Below are positions 11,775 through 23,100 of a DNA stretch of 64,000 nucleotides, piece by piece (positions within the stretch are counted from its first letter, which is position 1; each line of letters begins with the position of its first letter). The translations under genes and the position numbers were made by a program. The stretch covers positions 67,991,925 through 68,055,924 of the forward strand of contig OZ024823.1 of NCBI GenBank assembly GCA_964016985.1. The letters run 5' to 3'. The notes under the pieces are model-generated. The model ran no database searches, was not told where the DNA came from, and worked only from the letters and a program-made list of their open reading frames with translations. Source of the DNA: Anodontia alba (taxonomy: Eukaryota > Mollusca > Bivalvia > Lucinida > Lucinidae).

Positions 11775-13356
11775 TATATACTGAAAGGAAAAAGAAACGC
11801 AGGGTAAATTTTATTCCTAAATTTCATTCAAGTTTGAAAAAGTTTGTTAAATATTTTACTATGATTACAAAACGGTACATGTACGGAACAAAAGTTCCAA
11901 ATTCCATTGGTTTGTGATCAACAAGTCTCGAGTTATTGAAGTTCATTGGTAGCTACCCCACAAATCTTGAAATCAAAATCAAACTGAAAATCAATATCTG
12001 CTGCCGTTGCTGCCCTAATTCTCCTTTGGATAGTGTTAACCAAAGCATTGACAGTTCGCATCGGGATGTTATTCCATTCATCGATCAACGCATTCCTTAG
12101 TTGTGCGAGAGTTGCGGGGGGATTTCGGCGCTTCCTAACCCTTCTGTCCAGCTCATAACACATGTGCTCTATTGGGGTTAAATCTGGACTGTACGGTGGC
12201 CATGCTAGTGGTGCGATGTTATTGTTTGCCAGGAAATCCTGACAAACTCGGGCAACATGTGGTCGGGCATTGTCCTGCTGCAGAATCAGATTACGTTGTT
12301 GCACAAGCGGGACTGCAACAGGACGCAAGATCTCATCCCTATACCTTACTGCGGTCATATTGCCCGCAACAATAATCAACTGTGATTTTATCCCGTGAGC
12401 AATGCCTCCCCAGACCATAACGGAGCCACCCCAAACCGATCCCGTTCGACAACACAGGCGTCGGCAAAGCGTTCTCCGCGACGTCGGTACACACGACGTC
12501 GACCATCTGCGCGATAGAGAGTGAACCTAAACTCGTCCGTAAAAAGAACTCTTCTCTACTGCCTCATCGGAAATAGCCTTGGCGCATGCGCCGTCAACCA
12601 CGCCATACGACGCAACCTACGTGCCTGGGTCAGAGGCAGGCCAACGTATGGACGACGAGCTCGAAGACCAATCTCACGCAATCGACTTCCAACAGTCTTC
12701 GGAGAAATTTGTCGATTATGCGTACCTACTGTATTAAGGGCAGTTTCGGTAGCAGTGAGATGACGATTCCGCAAATGTGCCAGATGGATTGTCCTGTCTT
12801 GACGTCGCGACGTCACGCGTGAACGCCCAGACCGCGGTCGGTCTGCTAAATGCCCTGTCTCCCTTTAACGTCTAACAAGACGTTCAATTGTTGAGACGTT
12901 AACCCCAAAATGATTGGCAACTTGCTGTTGCCTCTGGCCCTGCATCAGCAACGCAATTGCCCTACCCCTCTGAACATCAGTCAATCGTACCATGATTGAA
13001 AAAAAGTTCAAAGTAGCGTAAAAATGAAAAGAAAAATCGGTAAAAGAATCGAAGAGCGTTGTGTATCGTTGAAGTGTACCAAATGGTGTGAGGAAATATT
13101 GTGCTGAAGGTTTAAACATGCTTGTTTTGCACGAAATTTTGGCTTTCCGTATTGTCCGTGCAATGCACTGTGTAGTGCACGGTTGAATGATTTCACACAC
13201 TGGGTAGATAGCACATCGACCAAAGACTCGTATACCCGCGGTTCACATTCACAGGACAATCTGTAAAATTGTATGGCTATAGTAAACACCGTAAAAAATG
13301 GTTAAAATAAGAAGGAAAAAACTCTACCCTGCGTTTCTTTTTCCTTTCAGTATATA
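11775..13356 (-). mobile_element. Tc1/mariner (IS630 superfamily) element
   Basis: 32-bp perfect terminal inverted repeats at 11775-11806 and 13325-13356 contain 'ctgaaaggaaaaagaaacgc' and end at TATA, consistent with TA target duplication. Length of 1.58 kb is normal for the family. It is inserted in the right part of the hairpin element and encodes a disrupted transposase on the minus strand. It carries no cargo. Confidence 0.9.
11933..12993 (-). pseudogene. Tc1-like transposase, disrupted
   Basis: A DDE transposase would cut and reinsert the surrounding element. From the N-terminus (12993 downward) there is a helix-turn-helix region around 'MVRLTDVQRGRAIALL', then a paired-type second DNA-binding segment with 'GLRARRPYVG' (12816-12556), a first catalytic block with 'FTDEFRF' near 12525, then 'MVWGGIA', 'LQQDNARPH' with the second Asp, and 'YSPDLTPIEH' with the Glu (12418-11933). 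The D-to-E spacing fits DD34E. The frame is broken at least at three places: between the HTH and the second domain, by a TAG just before the first catalytic block, and by a shift before MVWGG. The protein is therefore not functional here. Confidence 0.9.
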
Positions 13357-13749
13357 AACACGACTATCGAACCGATCGCGCACGAGCGTTGTGCCGAATA
13401 TCGAGAGTCGCGAAAACGCATGTCGAGAAAAGGCCAGTCAAAAAATACGTGAAATCGAAAATTGAAAAATTTAAATAATAACATAGAAAGTGAAAGGAGT
13501 GATAAATAAACAAAAGAAACACAAGGATACAGAAATTTATCCGCGAGGAAAGAAATAATCCAAATTTCTATCACAGGTAAATAATCCTTGTTGAATTTCT
13601 TTGTCCACAGAAAAGAAACTGACACGTGATCAATTGAGCGGGAAGAGTTACGTCACACAGGTAACTGCCTAAGGGACCTTCTGGTTTAAGACTTTAATTA
13701 ACGACTGAAAGGTCGTTTTTTCTGTGGAAGGTGTGAAAACAGAAGAGAA
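13357..13749. other. Right arm of the 7.3-kb element
   Basis: The outer part (13617-13749) is the reverse complement of the MITE body at about 6192-6330, including 'gacacgtgatcaattgagcg' and 'taagggaccttctggttt'. The inner part (13357-13616) has no recognised gene and fewer obvious hairpins than the left arm. Confidence 0.7.
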
Positions 13750-14027
13750 TAGCACATTATCTATAGGTTAATGTATTATGAAGTTAAAATGTCTGCATGT
13801 GTTTGATAGTTTATAAATACACTTGCCATTTCCTTCTAGATTTGGTTTCAATTTATTTATTTACAATGTTTACATGCATGTATTTTTAAAGTTTCCCTCC
13901 ATAACACTTTCTGTCGGTGTTATAGTAAACATCATCAAGCCAATTTTATCCAGGTCAGTGTTTCTTATTTGTTATTATGTCTGTGATTTAAAACTTGAAC
14001 TATGAAGAAAATCAAACAATTCCTAAT

Positions 14028-14700
14028 TAAAAGATGTTGATAAATGAAATAGTTTACCATTCTGTCCATCTTTTTCATTTCTTCTATTGTCTCTTGTCAA
14101 GCTTCACAAGCATCAGTTCAGAAAATTTGAAATCGAATGGTGGGGGTAGGGGTAACAAAGTGCTTACTGTTCAATACTGGTTTAATATTTTCAACAGAAA
14201 TATGATGTTTAAATTGGCCATGATAACTGGTGTGTTGTTTAAATTAAAATGAAGCAAGTTAAGAAATTTTAGGGAACTTCTGTTTCTTCTAAGTGCTCTA
14301 TTTTTAGACCAAAAATTGGCCATTTGTCCTCTAATTTTGCCTTTAATGTTTAAATCATGCTTCTTTTTGTATTTAAATAAATAGTATTGTCTGTAATAAG
14401 TACATATCAATCAAAATATACATTTTGCATGCATACTAGAACAACCAGAAGACAATTTAGGCTACAAAAGCAGACTATTAGTATTTGGCGCCATGTTGGC
14501 GGCCATATTGGATTTATCGGTTCGCCATCATTTATGCCAATTTATACCGGCAGTTTCAGAAACTACAGAGAATGTGGAACATTTTGGTATATGACATCTT
14601 GTTGTACGGGGGGGGGGGGGGGGGGGGGGGGGGGTCCGGGTTCACAATTTTTCAGTCTTGAAAGTCACCCTACCATACTGTAAATCATGTGAAATTAACT
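14028..14700 (+). repeat. Dispersed repeat R1, copy 2
   Basis: Inverted partner of 590-1265, with a long G tract at about 14608-14634, the ATGTTGGCGGCCATATTGG block near 14492, and 'tggtgtgttgtttaaattaa' near 14230. Frames across the G tract are artefacts of the homopolymer. Tract length is likely to be unreliable in assembly. Confidence 0.75.
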
Positions 14701-14937
14701 TTAAGGTGTGAAATAATTTTCAAGGTCGCGTTTTATAATTTATATTAAGAATATTTATAAAAAGTTAAGTAACTGAATCAGTTGTGGATGTACTTAATCG
14801 ATTAAACTAAAGAACAGAGCGAAAATGATTATTACATCCTAGTTTTCATGATACAAAATTACCTCCCTTAAAGTTAAGGTGAGCTAAACTTTAAGGAATG
14901 ATTGTAGTCCTGGGCCAGAAAGTTGACACATACATGG

Positions 14938-15340
14938 GGAACAACCTACGTCACGATCACGTGATTCTAAAAATAAAATAATCTCGATACCTGTAAGAAA
15001 ATGAGTTATATCTCAAGTTTTACAAGGCCGATTTTAATTTTGTAAAATGCATGTACCCTGAAGTGGCTTCTATTTTCAGCGAATGTCAAAGTTAAATGAA
15101 AATATGTCAGTGACCCGAATACTTCATAGGAATTGCTGTTTTTGAAGTGTTCTGATAAAACGTTGACATTTGCTGAAGAAAAGGGATATTGCTACGGGGT
15201 TCGTGCACTTTATAAAATTAAAAAAAAAAAATAAATAAAAAAAATCGGCCTTGTAAAACCTAATTTTCTATCCGGCATCAAGATTTTTTTTTGTTTCTAA
15301 AACTGTACATTTTACCATCGTGACGTAGGTTGTCCACCGT
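14938..15340. mobile_element. Fold-back MITE (~400 bp)
   Basis: The left end 'acaacctacgtcacgat' is matched in reverse by 'atcgtgacgtaggttgt' at 15318-15337. A second inner inverted pair, 'ttttacaaggccgatttt' (about 15019) and its complement (about 15243), lies at comparable depth. The element has no coding potential and contains an A-rich centre. Confidence 0.65.
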
Positions 15341-17439
15341 GATATAGCATGCGGCACATTAGTCAGGTTGAACCGACTGATAATTTCAAATCTGGGTATG
15401 GGACCTGTCTTTTCCATTGCACCACTTTTGCACGCGTGCATTTTTTGAACTGTTGCCAATGTATTTTTATACTTACATGTATTTCCATTTTGGTTTTGAG
15501 GGCGGGATGTGAGATCTAATTGTATTAGTTCTTGATTATTGTCTAACAAAAATATTTATGATATTCGCATTCTGATAGATTAGTGCGACGTTGAATAAAC
15601 GAATCTTTCGAGGTAGTGGTCTACAAAAAAAGCATATCGATATGTGTAGCTGCAATAACTCTCCAGATTTTCACTATATTTTCTTACATCACAGGCACCT
15701 CCATGCCGTCACAGGCACCTCCAGTTGTTTTTTTAGATAACACAGCCTAATTTGGAGTTTATCGAAGTTTATATTTGGGCAAGGAAGTTTACTTTAAACC
15801 AGTGAGCAGATATAAACAGATTCTTAAGCAAGAAAACTGCATTTAAGACCTAAAACAACCGATTTTTTTATTTGAGCACTTTCGGTTAATCTTAACGCCA
15901 CGTCAGCATTCATAACTTTCGTAAATGTTGAAAGTTCTGAGGAATATGTCGTGTGACAAAACTTTATGCCTGTAAGGGTCGAATAGCACTCTTTGATTTT
16001 CAGTAAACTCTCTGGTTATTGTGTATTTTATCAAAAAAGACGGCCTACCTTTTTATGTCCAGTTTTTGACCATCACAGGCAGCTCCGGATATCTGTCACA
16101 CCCATTTAATCAGTACCTCCGCGGAGGTACCTGTGATAGTTTACCAGGCGTGTTAAATGTTGTTTGTTTGTTGTTGTTTTTTTTTAATCGAGTTTTGTGT
16201 GAAGAAGAGGTGAAGTCGAAACGTTAAAACGTTTTGTCTTATTTCTTTGACCATATCCCATTCAAATGTAATTCATGTGGTGGCTTAATAAACGAGTTGG
16301 TCATTGTAGACAGGTTAAATATGTTGTTTAATTGCACTCTGAGATATCAGAAAAGTGGCTAGTCTATTGTAGAGAGGTGATCGTTGTTGGAGTTAGCAAT
16401 CGGTGAACGTAAATGTACATGTAACAGTGTTTTACAAAGTGTTCGTAGGTTCTGTGATACTGAATTTACAATCTCGAAACATGTACTTTCATGGATTTAA
16501 TTGCGCAACTCTTTGTTCTCATCAGGACAGTGATAGAACCCACATGTGTACATATGTTACACTCTAGGTGTCATTTCAGAGATCACCCTGTTCAAGAATC
16601 GAATCCAGTGCATTCTAGTGAGATTTACTTCGATTTACTTCGAAACGGTTTTGTGAGCGAGTGACTTATTTCCAATGAAATGCTTAAGTATTAACTTGCT
16701 ATAGCACTCACTATAAAATAGAACATTAGTTTTTAACTTTATGATATGCAAGCCACCTAATTGCTGCTAGCTGCAGCCGCTGGTGACAACTTAGCTATAT
16801 CTGTATATTTTAACTTGAAATAGCTTCTCTCAATCGAAAATGTACGCCAAACCCCATACAGTTATTTCATGGCAAAAGATTATGTTTAATAAGACTGTTT
16901 CGCTACACCAATGATTTGTGACTTGTATCTCGGACCCATCAATACTGAGCTTGTATATTGAAAGGTTCTCCGATCCCAGTATCTTCTTCCAGGAGAATGC
17001 TGAAGTCTTCAAAATATGGACTTGTAGAGAGAAGATGTATCTCCACAGACAAGTATAAATATTCGAATGAAAAGCAATATTAGTTTGATTTTTTTCATCA
17101 AAAATGTTTTCCCCTGCCTAATTTTACACCAGGCGAAACGATATAGAGGTTAATCAACAATGGTTTTAAAATATGGGAAATAATTACTTAGGGCGTTGCA
17201 AGTCCGTAAAAATCGAGTGCGCTAGCACCATTGTTATTTAAACTATATATTATATAAACATCTTCCAAAATTAAAAGGGATTTTTCATTATAATTCCCTT
17301 TTTCGCTGCATAAATTCAAAATATGACACACACAGTCATATTTTGGTTTTTATCAGTCAGTTAGGGGCAAGAATCACCATGCACTACCAATGCATTTTAA
17401 CCTTCAATTATTCAAAGTCTCAATAATTCAAACAAATCT
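15341..17439. other. No gene recognised
   Basis: AT-rich unique-looking sequence. Short 'catcacaggca(c/g)ctcc' words occur at 15690-15725 and near 16070. Frames up to about 70 codons carry no recognisable motif. I see no RNA gene or element boundary here. Confidence 0.5.
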
Positions 17440-18180
17440 GTTTGGTCCCTTGGACTTTGAATTATCGATGTTCCACTGTATATTACCGATTGTGCAAACA
17501 AGAACAGGGGAAATTTCCCCTTTTTGAGTCCTGTAACCCAGTTAAAGTTTGTGCAAACGAGAACAGGGGAAATTTCCCCAGTTCGAGGCCAGTAACCTAC
17601 AATCAAGATTAATAATACATATAACCAATTGTGCAAACAAGAACAGGGGATATTTCACCTCAGTCCAGTAACTCGAGGGAAAGATTCACCATATTTACAT
17701 TAACATTTGTACATACAAGAACAGGGGAAATTTCTCCTGTTCGAGTCCAAAAGCCTAGAAACAAGATTCACAATATATTACCAATTGTGCAAACAAACAC
17801 ATTTCCCCTGTTTGAGTTCTGTAACACGGTGTTTGTTTCGTTTATTGTCACTCAATTAAGCGAAAGATTCAACATATATATTACCGATCATGCAAACAAG
17901 AACAGGGGAAATTTCCCCTGTTTTGAATTCTGTAGCCAAGTGATAGCTTTTGCAAACGAGAACATGGGAAATTTCCCCTGTTCGAGTCTATTAGCCTAGA
18001 ATCAAGATTTACAATATAAATTACCGATTGTGCAAACAAGAACAGGGAAAATATCCCCTGTTTCAATCCAGTAACTCAAGGGAAAGATTTATCATCTATC
18101 TTACCATTTGTATATACAAGAACAGGGGAAATTTCCCCTGTTCGAGTCAAATAGCCTAGAATCAAGAGTCACAATATAAT
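17440..18180 (+). repeat. Array of GGGGAAATTTCCCC palindromes, locus 1
   Basis: Nine copies, some imperfect, of a palindrome whose best form is 'acaggggaaatttcccctgt' sit at about 17498, 17562, 17641, 17718, 17799 (half), 17898, 17961, 18038 and 18117. Spacing alternates between about 63 and 77-79 bp. Inter-palindrome DNA is also related: 'tattaccgattgtgcaaaca', 'gagtcc(a/t)gtaac' and 'gcctagaatcaagatt'. The same family recurs at 42770-43920 and 44535-44745. The repeats are not CRISPR, because the spacers are repetitive. Confidence 0.9.
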
Positions 18181-18840
18181 ATGAATTTAATAGGTGCTAC
18201 CTATATCCGTGCATCCAAATTATCATCATTTACTTCATAGGTGCATGTGGTGGCCAGACTCAATCACAAACAAAAGTTCCTTTTTCTTTTTTTTCTTTTT
18301 TTTTCAATGACCAAAACCTACATTATTCTCATATGCATCCCCTCCAATCTCCAAATTAATGCTGTCATCTCGAACTTTGTGTCAAAATGACAATAAACTT
18401 ACAATGATTAAAGAAATTATAGACATTCTAAAAATCTGCTGTTTGATACAGAAACATGATATCATGACAGTGCCTTTTACTGATACCGCATTCTAAAATA
18501 ATCAAGAGAAACTACCGATCAACATTGTTGTTCTGAATCCCTTTTAACCGCATATTCTGGTCCTGAGTAATGCATATATGATTGATCTAATATCAATTTT
18601 ATTTATTTCTGGCTTTACATTTTAATCTACATGTATCTGCCACCTGAATAACAAGAATTATTCCTATTTTGGCAATATTTAACCCCTTTAAAACAACGCC
18701 CATCTAAATCTTATCAAGGACTCCTTAACTTCACTGCAGTGAGTCCCTGGAACCCTCATTTTCAAACTCTGAGAGAAACCCTTATTATTATTTATTATCT
18801 GTTGGTAAGGGAGGTAGACAAACAAAATGTCTTGTATTTT
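18181..18840. other. No feature recognised
   Basis: Unique-looking AT-rich sequence with a short pyrimidine-rich stretch near 18280-18305. No coding or RNA signal was seen. Confidence 0.5.
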
Positions 18841-19985
18841 TCTTCAACCTGTCAGAACCAATTAACCTTGGAACATAAGAATCTTTATTGTTTTATCACT
18901 TATCTGGAATGCAAAGAAAAGTGTTTTATCTTTCAAATCAGGAGCCCTAAAAATCGCTATTGTTTTTTCTGTCTTATCTAGAGCCTAAGAACCTCTATTG
19001 TTTTAGCTGTCTTAGCTGGAGCCATAAGAACCTGTATTGTTTTATCCCTCTTTTCTGGATCCCTAATAACCTCTATTGTTTTATCTCTTATCTGGAGCCA
19101 AAAGAGCCTTTATGGTTTATTCTTTCATTGGAGTGCCACCAACCTCTTGTTTTCTCTCTTATCTGGAGCCCAAAAGAAAACATCTCTCTTATATGGAGCT
19201 CTAGGAATGAGAGGAAAACTGTTTTATCTCTCTCTCTGCAGCACTTAGACCCTCTATTGTGAACTTATATTGGTTTATCTATTTTACGAGGCGCTTTAAG
19301 AAGCTCTTTTGTTCAATCTCTTTTCTGAAGTCCTAAGAATCTTTATTGTCTTATCACTCTTATCTGGAGCTCTAAGAACCTTTGTTGTTTTATCCTTCTA
19401 ATTTGGAGCCCCAAGAACCATTTTTGTTGTTCTCTTCTTGGAGCCCTAAGAACCCCTCTTATCTGGAGCCCAAATAACCTCTATTGGCTTTAGCTCTTAA
19501 CTGGAGCCAAAAGAAGATTGTTTTATTTCTTATTATCTGGAGCTCAAAGGATTTTTTCCTCTTGTCTGGAACCCTAAGAAAATTGTTATCTCTTAACTGG
19601 AACCAACCCTAAGAACCTTTATTGTTTTCTGTCTCTTATCTGGAGCCCTAAGAGAATTTCTTGTTTAATATATCTTATCAGGAACCCTAAGAACCTTTAC
19701 TGTTTAATCTCTTTTATCAGGACCCCCTAAGAAACTTTATTGTTAAATACCCTAAAACCTCTATTTTTGTAGCTCTCTTATCTGAAGCCATCAGCACCTC
19801 TATTTTATCTCTTATCTGGAGCCCTTAGAACCTTTATTGGTTTTCATCTTCGCTTGAGCCCTAAGAAACTTTGTTTAATGTCTCTTATCCCGGGGGGGGG
19901 GGGGGGGGGGGGGGGGGCCTATGAATCATTATTGTTTACTCTCTCTTATCTGGATCCCAGTGAAGCTCTAATATATTGGCTCTTA
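18841..19985 (+). repeat. ~37-bp minisatellite (CTTATCTGGAGCCCTAAGAACC...)
   Basis: About 25 diverged units of the form 'cttatctggagccctaagaa' followed by 'cctttattgttttatct'. Unit length varies between about 33 and 45 bp. Isolated units continue at about 21120-21190, 21450-21490 and 21755-21860, inside the next repeat. A G homopolymer interrupts the array at 19892-19917. Frames through it are repeat-driven. Confidence 0.85.
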
Positions 19986-19998
19986 TCTGGAGCATTGA

Positions 19999-20285
19999 TT
20001 GTGATGGGGTTTAACAAGACATCAACCCTTGTTGGTCATTTTGTGTCGTCTCCCAAAGCAAGGGAGAAAAGTGATAGAAGAGATAGTATAGGAGGTGAAA
20101 GAGAGGGCCGGGGAAGGAAGAAGAACAGGAATGAAACTGAAGAAACAGAATAAAAACATCCCCGCCCACCCACCTTTACCTGCTACAAGGATAGCAGGCC
20201 TTGCCAAACTGTAAGCAAATATCAGTTGGACGCCCCGGTAACATAAGATACAAAACACCTTCGCCACACCCGCCCAGGTGACCCA
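19999..20285 (-). repeat. Dispersed repeat R3, copy 1
   Basis: Shares 'gtcattttgtgtcgtctccc', a purine-rich block, 'aaggatagcaggccttgcc' and 'cagttggacgcc' with copies at 57160-57275, 58181-58440, 58990-59278 and 59350-59520. The full copy is about 285 bp with no frame conserved between copies. It behaves like a short non-autonomous element of unknown class. Confidence 0.8.
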
Positions 20286-20336
20286 GCTCATCTGTTTTAT
20301 CTCTCTTAAGTTGAGCTCTTAGATTCTCTGTTGTAT

Positions 20337-20545
20337 TACGGCTTATCACTCCTACCTTCAATAATCTGCCTTGACAGATTATCCATAGCTTGTAGATATA
20401 TATTCCTTACAACTGCTTCAGGGAGTCAATTCTTTGGCTGAGTGGTTAGAGCACTAGATTTTTATATGGGCAGACCGGGTTCGATTCCCAAGATAGGTAG
20501 GAAATTTATTCAGCTATGCTTCATTCCTTTGTTACGACTTTCATG
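20337..20545 (+). repeat. tRNA-derived SINE-B, copy 1
   Basis: A tRNA-like head at about 20431-20503 has an A box 'tggctgagtggttagagcac' and a B box 'gggttcgattccc'. It is followed by 'aaatttattcagctatgctt'. A related copy lies 310 bp downstream. The anticodon arm is not well formed, so I treat it as a SINE rather than a tRNA gene. Confidence 0.7.
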
Positions 20546-20648
20546 TCATAAGATGGGGGCTCGTCCGGGATTGGACTTTACTTGGCCGAAAATGGCTTCG
20601 TGTCATCATAAATGATGAATTTCTTGAGAGGGGTGAGGGGGTTGGGTG

Positions 20649-20885
20649 TTACGGTCTACCACTACTACCTTCGATAATCTGCCTTGGCATATTGCGCTTA
20701 GCTTGTAGGTATATATTCAATCTGTAGATATATATTCAATCTCTGACAAATGCGTAGGGAGTTCTCTCTTTGGTAGTTAGAACATTGGATTTTAATCCAG
20801 GTAGAACGGGTTCGAATCCCTCAATAGGCGAGAAATTTATTGAGCTATGCTTCATTCCTTTGTTACAATTTTCATGTCATAAATA
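20649..20885 (+). repeat. tRNA-derived SINE-B, copy 2
   Basis: Direct repeat of 20337-20545, with 'ctaccttcgataatctgcct' before the head, an eroded A box near 20770, an intact B box 'gggttcgaatccc', and the same 'gagctatgcttcattccttt' tail. The arrangement suggests a local tandem duplication rather than two separate insertions. Confidence 0.7.
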
Positions 20886-20944
20886 AGAATTGTTTTATTT
20901 CTTTTATCTGGTGCGAAGAGAACTTTTTTTTTTATTCCTCTTGT

Positions 20945-21772
20945 ACCATTAATTATCATAATACTCCAAGCGGTTTAAAAGGTTTTAGCAATTTTTCACA
21001 AATTGATTACAGACAGACCTTGGCAATGCTATTTATAAAGAAATCTGGCATTTGACAATTTCATTTGTTAGATCTTGTCAATATGTATCTGCATGCCAAA
21101 AATTATCAGACTATTCCAAGTGGTTTAAAATCTAAGAATCTTTAATGTTAATCTCTTATCTGGAGCCCTGAAACCTTTATTGTTTTATGAGGAGTACACA
21201 TTTATTATATCAGGTTGTATTTGATAATTTCATTGGGTTTGGGCTTGTCAATATGTATCTGCAGCCATAAATAATCAATATATTCCAAGCTGTTTAAAAG
21301 TTACAGCAATTTTCAAAACTGATTATGGCCGGACAGACACGCCTTGGGAAGGATATTATTTATCAACTAGAGAAATCTAGCATTTGTCAATTTCATTGGA
21401 TTGAGCTTGTCAGTATATATCTGGTTGCCAAAAATTATCAGAAATGATTTTAATCTCTTATCTGGAGCCATTAAACTTTTTTGTTTTATGAGGAGTACAC
21501 ATTTATTACACCAGGTTGCATCTGTCAGTTTCATTGGTTAGGTCTTGTCAATACCTATCTGTATGCCATAAATAATAAATATAGTTCAAGCGATTTAAAA
21601 GGTATAGTAATTTTCACAAACTGAATTCGGAGGGACGGATTTGCCTCGGCAGTCAACTGTTTATTAAGAAATCTCTTTTGACAATATCATTGGTTAGATC
21701 TTGTAAATTTGTATCAGCATACAAAAATTATCAAAATATTTCAAGCAGTTTAAAACCTAAGAACCTTTAATG

Positions 21773-21841
<69 letters not shown>

Positions 21842-21960
21842 CTGGAGCCCTAAAACCTCTATTATTTTATGAGGTGTACACATTAGTTTCACCAGGTTGT
21901 TTTTGACATTTTCATTTATTGAGATTTTCACAAACTAATTATGGATTGACAAGCCTCGCA
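20945..21960 (+). repeat. ~300-bp tandem repeat with embedded CT microsatellite
   Basis: About 3.5 units share 'attccaag(c/t)ggtttaaaa', 'acaaattgattacagacaga', 'tttcattggttagatcttgt' and 'caatatgtatctgcatgcca'. A (CT)n tract lies at 21777-21838 next to a TCTGGAGCC motif from the neighbouring minisatellite. There is no coding capacity. Confidence 0.75.
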
Positions 21961-22388
21961 AGGCTAAAAAATGCTGATGCGAACGCCAATGCGGGGAGTA
22001 GTGCAGTAGCTGTTACTGTACTTTTGTACAGGCGAGCTGAAAATGACCCAGGGGTTCAGAGCAGAAGTCCTTCAAAGGAGTGGACTGACGGATTATAATA
22101 TCTCATCCTGAGCCTTTGGCTCAGATGAGCTAAAAAATAGTGGACCAAGTTATAATGCTCCAAACTTCAAAGAAGGTAGAGGGGCATAAAACTTTGTGGT
22201 TGTTTGAGTCCCTTGCTTTGTCCAGTCTTAGCATATAGTCAAGAACAGTTACAGATAGGATCTTGAAATTTTAAATAATATTCCAGGATTAAGGGGACCC
22301 ATATCTTTTTCTTTTTCAGTTTAACTGGCATAGTTCTGCAGTTATACTACAGAGAAATATTAATTTGGGCTAAGACACAACCAACTAT
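21961..22388. other. Left flank of the Polinton
   Basis: Non-coding. A 'gagcctttggctcagatgagc' inverted word lies near 22108-22130. No gene was seen. The last six bases, 22389-22394, are the left target-site duplication of the element that follows. Confidence 0.6.
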
Positions 22389-22394
22389 TCTACT

Positions 22395-22655
22395 ATATAT
22401 ATGGAAAATGGGGGTTCTGCGGTAAAAATGTATACTAACACTCCACAGGCCCTGAGATTAATTTTTTTTTGTCAAAAAAAAAATTAAGCTATTACCTCTC
22501 CACAGGCTCTCAGGTTGGTATTTTTTCTACGAATGTATTTTTTAGTCTTTATAGTCATGGTTATTTAGAAAAATCATGCATTTTTCATCGCACAGTCAAT
22601 TTTATAAAAATCGTTGTATTGAAAAAAATTGTATTAAACAAATAAAATTTAGTCA
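22395..22655 (+). repeat. Polinton left terminal inverted repeat
   Basis: Starts ATATATATGG and matches the reverse complement of the right end as far as 'gtattaaacaaataaa'. It contains two copies of a 'ctccacaggc(c/t)ct' word (22441 and about 22497) separated by an A/T palindrome, aattttttttttgtc followed by an A run and att. Confidence 0.95.
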
Positions 22656-22676
22656 ATATATAAAAGAAAAACTACA

Positions 22677-23044
22677 ATGGCAAAACGGAAAAAGAGATCC
22701 AATTTGATCCACCCACAGCTGCAGAATTTGATAGATTGCTCAAGGAACAGACACCAGAATATAGTAAATGGACTGATTTAGAAATTAATAAAATATACAC
22801 AGTCACAAATACAACTATGGTTAATACTAAAAAAGGTGAAACGATGGTTTTATCTTTATATAACTATGGTGAGGTATGGGCACCAGATTATTTAAAAACT
22901 AAAATTACAAAAAATAACATTAGCCCACCGTTATACATAAGACCTCTTGGTTTGAAACCTTGTAAAGGTAATCCAGCGAATAAGTATCATGCATATGATT
23001 TGGTAGTTGAAAAAAAAAAAATAGGTGGAAAATCACATATGTAA
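22677..23044 (+). pseudogene. Small Polinton protein, frameshifted near its start
   Basis: An ATG at 22677 follows the leader 'tatataaaagaaaaactaca' and opens 'MAKRKKRSN', but that frame stops within about 35 codons. The frame that continues to 23044 joins near 22690-22700 and includes 'FDPPTAAEFDRLL', 'NKIYTVTNT', 'NTKKGETMVLSL' and 'SPPLYIRPLG'. The break lies in or beside an A-rich stretch. The alternation of beta-like segments with a Gly-Glu-Thr turn faintly suggests an OB-fold single-strand-binding protein, but this is a guess. It is the leftmost gene, convergent with the zinc-finger ORF 56 bp away. Function is unknown. Confidence 0.6.
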
Positions 23045-23100
23045 AAAAATATACTGGTTTTTTTAATGTATAATCATTTTTTTTTTTTTTAGAAAATATA

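Larger units (their letters stand above)
6448..13791. mobile_element. 7.3-kb hairpin-chain element with 42-bp terminal inverted repeats
   Basis: The 42 bp at 6448-6489 and at 13750-13791 are a perfect inverted repeat; the inner part includes 'taacctatagataatgtgct', shared with the neighbouring MITE. The interior is a long non-coding hairpin chain (6490-11270), a TGACTGG minisatellite, and a Tc1-like insertion. No transposase of its own is visible, so it would have to be mobilised in trans. Its left end overlaps the right end of the type A MITE by a few bases, and no clear target-site duplication was found. The composite structure is seen directly; mobility is inferred. Confidence 0.6.

Noticed and set aside
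12521..12822. Plus-strand frames over the Tc1 element
   Set aside because: They are antisense shadows of the minus-strand transposase remnants.
17440..18180. CRISPR-like array of palindromic repeats at regular spacing
   Set aside because: Intervening segments are themselves repeated, the unit is imperfect, no cas genes occur and the context is eukaryotic.
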